Shown here piece by piece: positions 55,202-64,000 of a stretch of 64,000 nucleotides of DNA. How positions within the stretch are numbered: the stretch's first letter is position 1; the number at the start of each line of letters is the position of its first letter. The position numbers and the translations under genes are program-made. This DNA is from Alcaligenaceae bacterium (GTDB lineage: Bacteria > Pseudomonadota > Gammaproteobacteria > Burkholderiales > Burkholderiaceae_B). Location: positions 1-64,000 of the forward strand of contig JACCES010000010.1 of NCBI GenBank assembly GCA_013416455.1, written 5' to 3'. The notes below the pieces were generated by a model. The model was not told where the DNA came from and did not search any database. It worked only from the letters and a program-made list of their open reading frames with translations.

Positions 55202-57421
55202 ATGGAAGAAATCTTCAACGTCTTCATCCAGGAGGCCCGCGAGCAGCTTACAGCCATGGAAGACGGCCTGCTGCGCATGGAACGGGGCGACAGCGACACG
55301 GACCTGCTCAATGCCATCTTCCGCGCCGCGCACACCATCAAGGGCGCTTCCGGCGTGGTGGAACTGCACCACATCGAACGGTTTACCCATATCCTGGAAA
55401 ACCTGCTCGACCGCCTGCGCAACGGCGAGATCGGCATCGACAACGAGATGGTCACCCTGCTGCTGCGGGGTTGCGACCATATCCGCGCCTTGCTCGACGT
55501 GGTGGAGCAAGGCCGTACCGATGAAGATCCGGTACTGGCCGAGGCGGGCCGGGGCCTGGCCGAAGGGCTGCATGCATTCGGCGGCGATGCGGCGGCCGGC
55601 CCGGGAGCCGATGCATCGTCCGGTGCCACCGCCGCCTTCCCGTCGGCCGACTGCTGGCATATATCCATCCGCTTCGGCCCCGACGTGCTGAAGATGGGCA
55701 TGGATCCGCTGAACTTTCTGCGCTACCTGCGGCAACTGGGCGAGATCGTGCATATGGCGACGTTGTGCGACGCCATGCCCGAGGCATCCAATTTCGATGC
55801 CGAGGCTTGCTATCTGGGCTTCGAAGTCCGGCTGCATTCGCAAGCCGGCAAGCAGGAAATCGAAAACGTCTTTGCCTTTTGCCGCGATGATTGCGAGCTG
55901 TACATCCTGCCGCCCGACAGCAAGCTGGCCGACTATCTGCAACTGATCGAGCGCCTGCCCGAAGAACCGATGCGCCTGGGCGAGATCCTGGTGCGCGCCG
56001 GCGCATTGACGCGCGAAGAACTCGACGCCGGGCTGCGCAGCCAACAAGCACAGTCCGAGCCTCCAGCCACCGATACGGCGGGCGCTTCCGCCGCGGCACA
56101 TCCACCCCTGGGCAGCATCCTGGTGCAGCATAAGGCGGTGCAGCCCGAGATCGTCGAGGCCGCAGCGGCCCGGCAAAAGCAGGTACGCGACAAGCGCAAT
56201 GCCGAGGCGCGGCTGATCCGCGTACAGGCCGACAAGCTCGATCAGCTCATCGACCTGGTGGGCGAACTGGTGATCGCCGGCGCCTCCGCCAGCCTGCTGG
56301 CGCGCCAGAGCGGCCAGAGCCATCTGATGGAAGCCAACTCGGTGCTCTCGCGTCTGGTGGAAAACATCCGTGACTCGGCCCTGCAGCTGCGCATGGTGCA
56401 GATCGGCGAAACCTTCAACCGCTTCAACCGGGTGGTGCGCGACACCGCGCGCGAGCTCGGCAAGGACATCGAGCTGATCATCACCGGCGCTGAAACCGAA
56501 CTGGACAAATCGGTGGTGGAGAAGATCGGCGATCCGCTGATGCACCTGATGCGCAACGCCATGGACCACGGCATCGAATCCGCCGAAGCGCGGCTGGCCG
56601 CCGGCAAGCCGGCGCGCGGGCGGCTGGAACTCAATGCCTTTCACGATTCGGGCAACGTCATCATCGAAGTGATCGACGACGGCGGCGGCATCAGCACCGA
56701 ACGGGTGCAGTCCAAGGCCATCGAACGCGGCCTGATCCAGGCCGGCCACAACCTGACAGAGCAGGAAATCATCAACCTGGTGTTCGAGGCCGGCTTTTCC
56801 ACCACCGAATCGGTCAGCAAGCTGTCCGGCCGGGGTGTGGGCATGGACGTGGTCAAGCGCAATATCCAGGCGCTGCGCGGCAGCGTCGATGTCAGGACCT
56901 GGCCCGGCCAGGGGTCTCGCTTCACCATCCGGCTGCCGCTCACGCTGGCCATAATCGACGGCTTTCTCACGACCGTGGGCCAGGCCTCCTACGTCATCCC
57001 GCTGGACTCCGTGGTCGAATGCCTGGACCTCAAGGCCGGCGACACGCGCGGCCACATGCTGAACCTGCGCGGCGAAGTGCTGCCCTTCATACGGCTGCGC
57101 GACTTCTTTGAAGTCAGCGGCCGGCCGCCGGCGCGCGAGAACGTCGTGGTCATCACAGCGGGCAGCATCAAGGCCGGCATTGTCGTCGACCAGCTGCAGG
57201 GCGAGTTCCAGACCGTCATCAAGCCGCTGGGCCATCTCTTCCGCCATTTGCGCGGCATCGGCGGCTCCACCATCCTCGGCTCGGGTGAAGTGGCTCTGAT
57301 CCTGGATGTGCAAGCGCTGACCCAGCTGGCGGTGCAACGCGAGGAAGAGAGCTTCTCCGGCGCTCATTTCTCATCCCACCCGGCAACCGACCCGGTTCAA
57401 TCCTCTCATGCCTCGGAATAG
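55202..57421 (+). CDS. cheA: Chemotaxis histidine kinase CheA
   Basis: 739 residues. HPt domain with phospho-His44 in FRAAHTIKGASG, a second Hpt-like/binding region (~140-240), an Ala-rich linker with the LGEILVRAGALTREELD-type segment, the dimerisation helix near 345-400, HATPase with the N-box HLMRNAMDHGIES, DDGGG and SGRGVGMDVVK, then the CheW-like P5 domain (SYVIPLDSVVECLDL). It autophosphorylates under receptor control and passes phosphate to CheY and CheB. Encoded between the STAS protein and a receptor. Confidence 0.96.
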   Translation: MEEIFNVFIQEAREQLTAMEDGLLRMERGDSDTDLLNAIFRAAHTIKGASGVVELHHIERFTHILENLLDRLRNGEIGIDNEMVTLLLRGCDHIRALLDVVEQGRTDEDPVLAEAGRGLAEGLHAFGGDAAAGPGADASSGATAAFPSADCWHISIRFGPDVLKMGMDPLNFLRYLRQLGEIVHMATLCDAMPEASNFDAEACYLGFEVRLHSQAGKQEIENVFAFCRDDCELYILPPDSKLADYLQLIERLPEEPMRLGEILVRAGALTREELDAGLRSQQAQSEPPATDTAGASAAAHPPLGSILVQHKAVQPEIVEAAAARQKQVRDKRNAEARLIRVQADKLDQLIDLVGELVIAGASASLLARQSGQSHLMEANSVLSRLVENIRDSALQLRMVQIGETFNRFNRVVRDTARELGKDIELIITGAETELDKSVVEKIGDPLMHLMRNAMDHGIESAEARLAAGKPARGRLELNAFHDSGNVIIEVIDDGGGISTERVQSKAIERGLIQAGHNLTEQEIINLVFEAGFSTTESVSKLSGRGVGMDVVKRNIQALRGSVDVRTWPGQGSRFTIRLPLTLAIIDGFLTTVGQASYVIPLDSVVECLDLKAGDTRGHMLNLRGEVLPFIRLRDFFEVSGRPPARENVVVITAGSIKAGIVVDQLQGEFQTVIKPLGHLFRHLRGIGGSTILGSGEVALILDVQALTQLAVQREEESFSGAHFSSHPATDPVQSSHASE

Positions 57422-57430
57422 GAAATCCCC

Positions 57431-59338
57431 ATGAAAAACATCAAGATCGGCATCCGCCTGGGCGTAGGCTTTGCCGTGACCCTGCTGCTGATGGTGGCCA
57501 TCGCCGGCATCAGCTACACCCGCCTGGCGGCCCTTGGCGCCGAAGTCCAGGACATGGCTCACGATAAATTCCCCAAGGTGGGACAGGCCAACGACGTCCT
57601 CGACGCCGTCAACGCCATCGCCCGGCAACTGCGCAATGCCTACATTCTTCCCGATCCGGCCGAGAAGCAGAAGGCATACGAAGAAATCGAAGCCCAGCGC
57701 GCCATCATCGATGCCACCCTGGAACAGCTCGAAGCATCGATCCATACCGGCACCGGCAGGGAACGGCTCCAGGCCATCGATGCGGCGCGCAGAGCCTATC
57801 GCGCCCAGCAGGATCGGGCCCTGGAGCTGATCCGGCGGTACGCCTCCGCCGAAGAGTTCGGCGCCCTGATCACCGGCGATCTGCGCGAGGCCCAGGAGGC
57901 CTACTTCGCGGCTATCGCCGGCCTGGTGAGCTACCAGACCGGGCTGATGGAGCAAGCCGGCACCACCTCCGAAGCCACCGTGGCCGAATCCCAGACCCTG
58001 CTGCTGAGTCTGGCGGGCGTGGCGGCGCTGCTGGCGGTGCTGATGGGCTGGTTCATCACACGCAGCATCACCCGCCCGGTGGGTGACGCCGTGACGATCG
58101 CCGACAAGATCGCCGCCGGCGACTTCAACATGAAGATCGACACCACGCGGCATGATGAAGTCGGCCTGGTGCTGATATCGCTGGACAAGGCCGTGGCCGC
58201 CGTCAAGAACATGAGCGCCGAAGCCTCCCACCTGGCCCAGGCCGCCATCGAAGGCCGCCTCGCCACCCGTGCCGACGCCTCCCGGTATCAGGGGGAATAC
58301 CGGAAGATCATCGAGGGCATCAACGCCACGCTGGACAATGTCGTCGGCCCGATCGACGATGTGCGCCGCGTGATGGCGGCCATGGAGCAGGGGGACATGA
58401 CCCAGACCATCACCGCTGGCTACTCCGGCGACTTCGACATGCTCAAGCAGGCCATCAACAACACCATCGCCAAGCTGGCCGACACCATCGGCCAGATCAA
58501 CATGGCCGCCGATGCGCTCAACAGCGCCGCCGGCCAGGTATCCGCCACGGCCCAGTCCCTGAGCCAGTCCTCGTCGCAACAGGCGGCTTCGGTGGAAGAA
58601 ACGACGGCTTCCATCGAACAGATGACCGCCAGCATCGATCAGAACTCAGAAAACGCGAAGGTCACCGACGGCATGGCGACCTCGACCGCGCGCCAGGCCG
58701 AGGAAGGCGGCAACGCGGTGAAGGAAACCGTGGAAGCCATGAAGCAGATCGCCGACAAGATCGGCATCATCGACGACATTGCCTACCAGACCAATCTGCT
58801 GGCGCTCAATGCCGCCATCGAGGCCGCGCGCGCCGGCGAGCACGGCAAGGGCTTTGCCGTGGTGGCGGCCGAAGTCCGCAAGCTCGCCGAACGCAGCCAG
58901 GTGGCGGCGCAGGAAATCAGCCAGGTGGCTTCCAGCTCGGTGAAGCTGGCCGAACAGGCGGGCCAGCTTCTCAATGAAATCGTGCCCGCCATACGCAAGA
59001 CTTCCGATCTGGTGCAGGAGATTGCCGCCTCCAGCCAGGAACAGAGCCAGGGCGTGGGGCAGATCAACGGCGCCATGGGGCAACTCAACCAGGCTACGCA
59101 ACAAAACGCCTCGGCCTCCGAGGAACTGGCGGCAACCGCCGAGGAAATGGGCGGCCAGGCCGGGCAGTTGCAGGAACTGATGAGCTTCTTTGCGGTCGAT
59201 GCCGCTGAAAAGCGGGCCGGCGCCGCCACGGAGCATGAGCCCGCGCATATGGTGCCGTCCCCCGCCGCGTACCCGGCCACCCATGGCAAGGCCCGGCCGC
59301 CGGCGGCCGTGGACGAACAGGACTTCGAGCGCTACTGA
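57431..59338 (+). CDS. Methyl-accepting chemotaxis protein
   Basis: 635 residues. TM1 (~10-30), a four-helix-bundle periplasmic sensor domain (~32-188), TM2 (~189-211), HAMP ([18 protein letters not shown]), a second HAMP-like segment ([17 protein letters not shown]), and the full signalling domain ([37 protein letters not shown]). The protein ends EQDFERY, reminiscent of the NWETF-type tether that docks CheR. Its ligand is unknown. It starts 9 bp after cheA in the same operon. Confidence 0.94.
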   Translation: MKNIKIGIRLGVGFAVTLLLMVAIAGISYTRLAALGAEVQDMAHDKFPKVGQANDVLDAVNAIARQLRNAYILPDPAEKQKAYEEIEAQRAIIDATLEQLEASIHTGTGRERLQAIDAARRAYRAQQDRALELIRRYASAEEFGALITGDLREAQEAYFAAIAGLVSYQTGLMEQAGTTSEATVAESQTLLLSLAGVAALLAVLMGWFITRSITRPVGDAVTIADKIAAGDFNMKIDTTRHDEVGLVLISLDKAVAAVKNMSAEASHLAQAAIEGRLATRADASRYQGEYRKIIEGINATLDNVVGPIDDVRRVMAAMEQGDMTQTITAGYSGDFDMLKQAINNTIAKLADTIGQINMAADALNSAAGQVSATAQSLSQSSSQQAASVEETTASIEQMTASIDQNSENAKVTDGMATSTARQAEEGGNAVKETVEAMKQIADKIGIIDDIAYQTNLLALNAAIEAARAGEHGKGFAVVAAEVRKLAERSQVAAQEISQVASSSVKLAEQAGQLLNEIVPAIRKTSDLVQEIAASSQEQSQGVGQINGAMGQLNQATQQNASASEELAATAEEMGGQAGQLQELMSFFAVDAAEKRAGAATEHEPAHMVPSPAAYPATHGKARPPAAVDEQDFERY

Positions 59339-59368
59339 CGCCCTGGAAACCAACCCAAGGAAGCCCGC

Positions 59369-59923
59369 ATGTCCCAGCCCAACCCGTCGCCACGCGGCAC
59401 AGGCATCGCCGCCCAGTCCAGTCAGAGCGGCGATGCCCGCCAGTACCTCACCTTCAGTGTCGGCAGCGAAATGTTCGCCGTCGGCATATTGAACGTAAAG
59501 GAAATCATTGAGTACGGCAATCTGACTGAAATCCCCATGATGCCCCGCTTCATCCGGGGCGTCATCAACCTGCGCGGCGCAGTCGTGCCGGTCATCGATC
59601 TGGGAGCGCGCTTCAGCGGCAAAATCTCCGTCGTGCGGCGGCGCACCTGCATCGTCATCGTCGAGGTGCAGCAGGACGACGAAAAGCTTGATATCGGCGT
59701 CATGGTCGATGCGGTGTCCGAGGTACTGGAGATTCCCGGCACGGACATCGAGCCCGCGCCCTCCTTCGGCGCGCACATCCGCGCCGACTTCATCGCCGGC
59801 ATGGGCAAGGTGGCGGGCAAGTTCGTCATCATTCTGTCGGTCCAGCGCGTGCTGTCGGTCGACGAAATGTCGATGCTGACACAGATCGGCCAGGGCCAGC
59901 ACGACGGCCCCCACGGCGCATGA
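59369..59923 (+). CDS. cheW: Chemotaxis coupling protein CheW
   Basis: 184 residues. CheW fold with YLTFSVGSEMFAVGILNVKE, RFIRGVINLRGAVVPVIDLG and the MVDAVSEVLEIPGTDIEPAP loop. It bridges receptor and CheA. An N-terminal polar extension of about 22 residues precedes the domain. The stop overlaps the cheR start as ATGA. Confidence 0.95.
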   Translation: MSQPNPSPRGTGIAAQSSQSGDARQYLTFSVGSEMFAVGILNVKEIIEYGNLTEIPMMPRFIRGVINLRGAVVPVIDLGARFSGKISVVRRRTCIVIVEVQQDDEKLDIGVMVDAVSEVLEIPGTDIEPAPSFGAHIRADFIAGMGKVAGKFVIILSVQRVLSVDEMSMLTQIGQGQHDGPHGA

Positions 59924-60747
59924 CGGAATTCCATATCACCGACGCGGAGTTCGCGCGTTTTCAACGTCTGATCCACGAGATCGCCGGCATCAGCCTGGCG
60001 GACTCCAAAAAGGGGCTGCTGGTGGGCCGCCTGGGCAAGCGCCTGCGGGCGCTGCGGCTCAATACCTTCGGCCAGTACCATGAGCTGGTGGCCGGCCCCG
60101 AAAATACGCAAGAGCGCCAGACCATGGTGGACCTTCTGACCACCAACGAGACCTATTTCTTCCGTGAGCAGGCGCACTTCGATTATCTGCGCAATACCAT
60201 CGTGCCCCAGCACCCGCCGCGCCAGCCGCTGGAAGTCTGGAGCGCCGCCGCCTCCACCGGCGAGGAAATCTACACCCTGGCCATGGTGCTGGCCGACTGC
60301 CTGGGCGTGCAGGGCGCCTGGAACATCCTGGGCTCGGACATCAGCACCCAGGTGCTCGCCACCGCCGCCCGAGGCCACTACTGGCTGGAACGCACACGCG
60401 GCCTGCCCGCCGAGTATCTGCGCAAATATTGCCTAAAAGGCGTCCGCGGCCAGGAGGGCAGCTTTCTGATCGCCCCCGAGCTGCGTCGCCACACCCGCTT
60501 CATGCAGATCAATCTCAACACCCCGCTGCCCGATATCGGGCGCTTTCATATCGTGTTCCTGCGCAACGTGATGATTTACTTTGACAACGGCACCAAGCGC
60601 GACGTCGTGGCGCGCATCGTGCAGAAACTCCATCCCGGGGGCTATCTGATCGTCGGCCATTCCGAGAGCCTCAATGGCATCAATGATGCCGTGAAGCTCG
60701 TGCGCCCCACCATCTACCGCCTGCCGCCGGCCGCCGCAAGGACGTAA
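59920..60747 (+). CDS. cheR: Chemotaxis protein methyltransferase CheR
   Basis: 275 residues. The N-terminal helical domain ([20 protein letters not shown]), then the SAM-dependent methyltransferase: [48 protein letters not shown]. It methylates receptor glutamates. Overlaps cheW by 4 bp, and cheB follows after 5 bp. Confidence 0.96.
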   Translation: MTEFHITDAEFARFQRLIHEIAGISLADSKKGLLVGRLGKRLRALRLNTFGQYHELVAGPENTQERQTMVDLLTTNETYFFREQAHFDYLRNTIVPQHPPRQPLEVWSAAASTGEEIYTLAMVLADCLGVQGAWNILGSDISTQVLATAARGHYWLERTRGLPAEYLRKYCLKGVRGQEGSFLIAPELRRHTRFMQINLNTPLPDIGRFHIVFLRNVMIYFDNGTKRDVVARIVQKLHPGGYLIVGHSESLNGINDAVKLVRPTIYRLPPAAART

Positions 60748-60752
60748 GCTCA

Positions 60753-61838
60753 ATGGCCAGGATCAAAGTCATCGTGGTGGACGACTCCGCCGTCGTGCGG
60801 CAGGTGAACCGCGAAACGCTGATGCGCGAGAGCGACATCGAAGTCATTGCCGTGTGCCCCGACCCTGTGGCGGCTTTGGAAAAGATGCGTCGGCAGTGGC
60901 CTGACGTCATCATCACCGACATCGAGATGCCGCGCATGGACGGCCTCGCCTTCCTGCGAAAAATCATGGCCGAGCGGCCCACGCCCACGGTGATCTGCTC
61001 GTCGCTCACCGAGGAAGGCGCGGCCACCACGATGGAGGCGCTGGCGGCCGGTGCGCTGGCCATCATCACCAAGCCCCGGCTGGGCGTCAAACAATTTCTG
61101 CAGGACGCCGGCGACGATCTCGTCAGTGCCGTGCGCGCCGCCGCACGCGCCAACATGGCGCGTGTGCGCACCAGCGCTCCCCGGCCTCCCCCGGGGCCGG
61201 CGGCCGATGCGGCGCCCGCCGCGCAGCCGGGCCGCGCCAGCGTCGGCAGCGCGGGCGCCCTGCACGACACCACCGAAAAAGTGGTGGCCATCGGCACCTC
61301 CACCGGCGGCACACAGGCGCTGGAAACCGTGCTGACACAGCTGCCGCGCACCTGTACCGGCATCGTCGTGGTGCAGCACATGCCGGAAAAATTCACCGCC
61401 CTGTTCTCCCAGCGCCTGGATGGCCTGTGCGCCATGGAAGTGCGCGAGGCGCGGGACGGCGACCGAGTGCTGCCCGGCCGGGTGCTGATCGCCCCGGGCG
61501 GGCGCCATATGCTGCTGCAACGCAGCGGCGCACAATATCTGGTGCAAGTCAGGGATGGCCCGGTCGTGAACCGGCACAAACCTTCGGTGGACGTGCTGTT
61601 TCGCTCCGTCGCCCAGGTGGCCGGGCGCAATGCGCTGGGCATCATCATGACCGGCATGGGCGATGACGGCGCGCGCGGCATGAAGGAAATGCACGACGCC
61701 CATGCACAGACCATCGCCGAGGATGAATCCACCTGCGTCGTGTTCGGCATGCCCAAAGCGGCGATCGAGCTTGGCGGCGCCGGCAAGGTGGTGCCGCTGG
61801 ACCGCATCGCCCGGGAGATCATCGTCTATGGCCGCTGA
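60753..61838 (+). CDS. cheB: Protein-glutamate methylesterase/deamidase CheB
   Basis: 361 residues: an N-terminal receiver ([29 protein letters not shown]), an Ala/Pro linker, and the methylesterase domain with Ser in [10 protein letters not shown], His in QHMPEKFT and Asp in [10 protein letters not shown]. It removes receptor methyl groups after phosphorylation. Overlaps cheD by 11 bp. Confidence 0.96.
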   Translation: MARIKVIVVDDSAVVRQVNRETLMRESDIEVIAVCPDPVAALEKMRRQWPDVIITDIEMPRMDGLAFLRKIMAERPTPTVICSSLTEEGAATTMEALAAGALAIITKPRLGVKQFLQDAGDDLVSAVRAAARANMARVRTSAPRPPPGPAADAAPAAQPGRASVGSAGALHDTTEKVVAIGTSTGGTQALETVLTQLPRTCTGIVVVQHMPEKFTALFSQRLDGLCAMEVREARDGDRVLPGRVLIAPGGRHMLLQRSGAQYLVQVRDGPVVNRHKPSVDVLFRSVAQVAGRNALGIIMTGMGDDGARGMKEMHDAHAQTIAEDESTCVVFGMPKAAIELGGAGKVVPLDRIAREIIVYGR

Positions 61839-62478
61839 TTTGCTCGTGCCCGCGCGCCTCAACGCGCCCGGCAATACCGGCACACCCGGCCCCGCGGATT
61901 CCGGCCGCGATCTTGAACGCCGCGCCCGCAACATCAACCCGGGCGGATGGGCCATCGAAAGCCAGCGCCCGATTTCCACGATATTGGGTTCATGCGTGGC
62001 GGTCTGCCTGTACGATCCCAAACTGCGTCTGGGCGGCATGAACCATTTTCTGTTGCCCAGCGGAAACCGGCGCGGCCTCAACGATCAAGATATTGTCCTG
62101 CACGGCGATTACGCCATGGAGGTCCTGCGCAATGCCCTGTTCGCGCGCGGCGCATCCGATGGCCGGCTGGTAGCCAAGGCGTTTGGCGGGGGCAATGTGC
62201 TCAACGCCATCAAAATGGCCATCGGCACACGCAATGCCGAATTTGCGCGCCAATGGCTGCAGCGCGAAGGCATCCCGCTTCTGGCCGAAGACATGGGCGG
62301 CACCTGGTCACGCAAGGTCGTGTTCGACCCCCTGACCGGCTATGCGTTCTGCCGCCGCACCGCCATCCAGCAACCCGAAGCCATCGCCAATGCCGACGCC
62401 GAAAACGCCTATGAAAAATCCTTGCTCACAGGCAGCAAGCCATCGGCTGGCACGGAAAAAAAGATCGAGCTGTTCTGA
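61828..62478 (+). CDS. cheD: Chemoreceptor glutamine deamidase CheD
   Basis: 216 residues. The catalytic Cys is in [14 protein letters not shown], His in GGMNHFLLP, with KAFGGGNVL. It deamidates receptor glutamines. The start ATG at 61828 overlaps the end of cheB. The C-terminus TEKKIELF carries the same last five residues as the receptor-like protein at 53482. Last gene of the operon. Confidence 0.94.
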   Translation: MAADLLVPARLNAPGNTGTPGPADSGRDLERRARNINPGGWAIESQRPISTILGSCVAVCLYDPKLRLGGMNHFLLPSGNRRGLNDQDIVLHGDYAMEVLRNALFARGASDGRLVAKAFGGGNVLNAIKMAIGTRNAEFARQWLQREGIPLLAEDMGGTWSRKVVFDPLTGYAFCRRTAIQQPEAIANADAENAYEKSLLTGSKPSAGTEKKIELF

Positions 62479-62598
62479 TACTGCCGGCCGGCGCCGGGGC
62501 TCGACGCTCCCGGCCGCGAAGCCCTGGCTCCCGCTCGTCCGGAACCAGGCACGCGGCTTGAAGAAACCGCTGACGGGCTGAATACGGATCAGGGGCGC

Positions 62599-63942
62599 TC
62601 AGGAATTCAAGGATGCTAACGCCTGTTCCACATCACCCGCGACTTCGACGGAATAGGCACACACCAGCCGCTCATCCAGCGATACCAGAACACGGCCACC
62701 CTCTTTCCGGCTCATGGCCTGCAGCGCACCGGGCTGCTGCAACGCCTTGATCACCGTTCCCGCCGCCTTGGGGTCGTCAAACGCTTCGGACAGCAGCAGT
62801 TCGGCGCCATCGCCGCCGATCAGGCGAAAGCGGAACCGGCCATCTTCATCGCGGAAGCTGACGAAGCGGGCCGGCTTGCCCTTGGGCCCGGCATCCCCCG
62901 CCGGAACGGCCGCGGCACCGGCCGCCACCACATTGCGGCGAAAACCCACCGCTACGCGCAGGCGCTCGATGAAAGGCGCGGAAAGCCGCCGCGCCTTCCG
63001 CGCCCCGGCCTGCAGAATGTCTTCAATGCGTTCGGGCCGGGCCATGAACTCGGCATAGCGGTCCCGCATCGGGGCAAGTTCCCCGTCGATCCGGTCGCAC
63101 AGCCGTTTCTTGGCTTCGCCCCAGGCCAGGCCCTCTTCCAGCGCCCGCCGGAAATCCGCCGTCTCGGCCGGCGCGGCAAAAGCGCGGTACAGCGTGTACA
63201 GGTGCGAATTCTCGGCATCCTTGGGCTCGCCCGGGCCGCGCGAATCCGTCACGATCCGCATCACGGCCGCGCGCATGGCCTGGGCGCCGCCCTCGAACAG
63301 GGGAATCGTATTGTCGTAGCTCTTGGACATCTTGCGCCCGTCCAGCCCGGGCAGCGTGGCCACCTCCTCGTCGATCTGCACTTCAGGCAGCACGAAAAGA
63401 TCCTGGCCCTGCCCGTACAGGTGGTTGAAGCGCTGCGCAATGTCGCGCGCCATTTCCAGATGCTGGATCTGATCGCGCCCCACAGGCACCTTGTCGGCAT
63501 TGAACAACAGGATGTCGGCCGCCATCAGGACCGGATAAGAGAACAGGCCCATCGTCACGCCGTCGTCCTCGTCGACATGGCGGGCGACGTTCTGGTCCAC
63601 GGCGGCCTTGTAGGCATGGGCACGGTTCATCAGCCCCTTGGCGGTCACGCAGCTGAGCATCCAGCACAGTTCCGGGATCTCGGGAATATCCGATTGGCGG
63701 TAGAAGGTGACGCGCTCGGGATCCAGGCCCGCGGCCAGCCAGGTGGCCGCGATTTCCACCCGCGAACGCGCAATGCGCGCCGGATCTTCGCACTTGATCA
63801 GCGCGTGGTAGTCGGCCATGAAATAAAAGGCATCGACATCGGGCCGGGTACTGGCCTGGATGGATGGACGGATGGCGCCCGCATAGTTGCCCAGATGAGG
63901 CGTGCCGGTGGTCGTGATGCCGGTCAATACTCGCGTATTCAT
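62599..63942 (-). CDS. trpS: Tryptophanyl-tRNA synthetase with C-terminal DUF1508-like extension
   Basis: 447 residues. Class I synthetase motifs: the HIGH equivalent TPHLGNYAG near the N-terminus and KMSKS ([10 protein letters not shown]). Residues 1 to ~335 are the normal enzyme. The last ~90 residues form an extension ([30 protein letters not shown]) resembling the DUF1508/YegP-type fold, which is seen in some Burkholderiales TrpS. It charges tRNA-Trp. Convergent with cheD. Confidence 0.95.
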   Translation of the reverse strand: MNTRVLTGITTTGTPHLGNYAGAIRPSIQASTRPDVDAFYFMADYHALIKCEDPARIARSRVEIAATWLAAGLDPERVTFYRQSDIPEIPELCWMLSCVTAKGLMNRAHAYKAAVDQNVARHVDEDDGVTMGLFSYPVLMAADILLFNADKVPVGRDQIQHLEMARDIAQRFNHLYGQGQDLFVLPEVQIDEEVATLPGLDGRKMSKSYDNTIPLFEGGAQAMRAAVMRIVTDSRGPGEPKDAENSHLYTLYRAFAAPAETADFRRALEEGLAWGEAKKRLCDRIDGELAPMRDRYAEFMARPERIEDILQAGARKARRLSAPFIERLRVAVGFRRNVVAAGAAAVPAGDAGPKGKPARFVSFRDEDGRFRFRLIGGDGAELLLSEAFDDPKAAGTVIKALQQPGALQAMSRKEGGRVLVSLDERLVCAYSVEVAGDVEQALASLNS

Positions 63943-64000
63943 GTTGATGTGCTGTGTGATGTGCGTGGACGCCCCGGCCTGCCGTTACAGGGTGACGGCC
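63943..64000. other. Upstream region of trpS, cut by the window edge
   Basis: 58 bp that should contain the trpS promoter. No clear -35/-10 pair is visible in the available bases. Confidence 0.4.

Overview
The window is a high-GC bacterial chromosome segment, almost certainly from the Burkholderiales and probably an Alcaligenaceae relative of Bordetella/Achromobacter/Pusillimonas. The evidence is the gene content: scpB-rluB with a charged, Ala/Pro-rich RluB N-terminus, an initiator tRNA, phaC-phaB-phaR, pgeF-rluD divergent from bamD, a DinG-type helicase next to tex, a complete Liv-type ABC importer, and TrpS with a C-terminal extension. The genus cannot be fixed from sequence alone.

Layout. 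1-13750 is core genome: rluB (cut by the window edge), scpB, tRNA-fMet, a FemAB-like acyltransferase, the polyhydroxyalkanoate operon phaCBR, pgeF, rluD, bamD, a DinG/YoaA-type helicase and tex. 13758-14178 is the first copy (A) of a dispersed non-coding repeat. 14223-17013 is a TonB-dependent copper receptor with a DUF2946 protein. 17214-33758 is a catabolic island: livFGMHK importer, a MocR-type regulator, hydantoinase/oxoprolinase subunits HyuB and HyuA, a class III CoA transferase, an enoyl-CoA hydratase, and a 1137-residue protein joining a molybdopterin oxidoreductase to a ferredoxin-reductase module and a [2Fe-2S] ferredoxin. The MocR intergenic region and the region upstream of the fusion enzyme share a 23-bp-spaced direct repeat (GCCACT cores), which points to one regulon.

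33784-34394 holds a decayed DUF2946 fragment and repeat copy B. 34403-51884 is a second catabolic island for an amine or amino acid: TorF-type porin, APC permease, PuuC-like aldehyde dehydrogenase, a PAS/chemoreceptor protein, a sigma-54 activator, a PAS sensor, EtfA, a 1033-residue fusion of a membrane Fe-S oxidoreductase with an ETF-beta domain, a trimethylamine-dehydrogenase-like flavoprotein, and a MocR regulator divergent from a 4-aminobutyrate-type aminotransferase. Two near-identical sigma-54 promoter sequences (39278-39294 and 48820-48834) sit before the two main transcription units. The inferred electron path is substrate amine to TMADH-like flavoprotein to ETF to the membrane Fe-S/heme module to quinone.

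51909-52604 is repeat copy C. 53085-62478 is a chemosensory operon: cheY, a receptor-like protein carrying a CheZ-like motif, a STAS protein, cheA, a receptor, cheW, cheR, cheB, cheD. trpS (62599-63942) closes the window. The most unusual points are the nested repeat family with compensatory hairpin changes, the two electron-transfer fusion proteins, the two inferred regulons read directly from shared promoter DNA, and the receptor with a CheZ-like catalytic motif. No CRISPR array, rRNA or complete transposase-bearing insertion sequence was seen.
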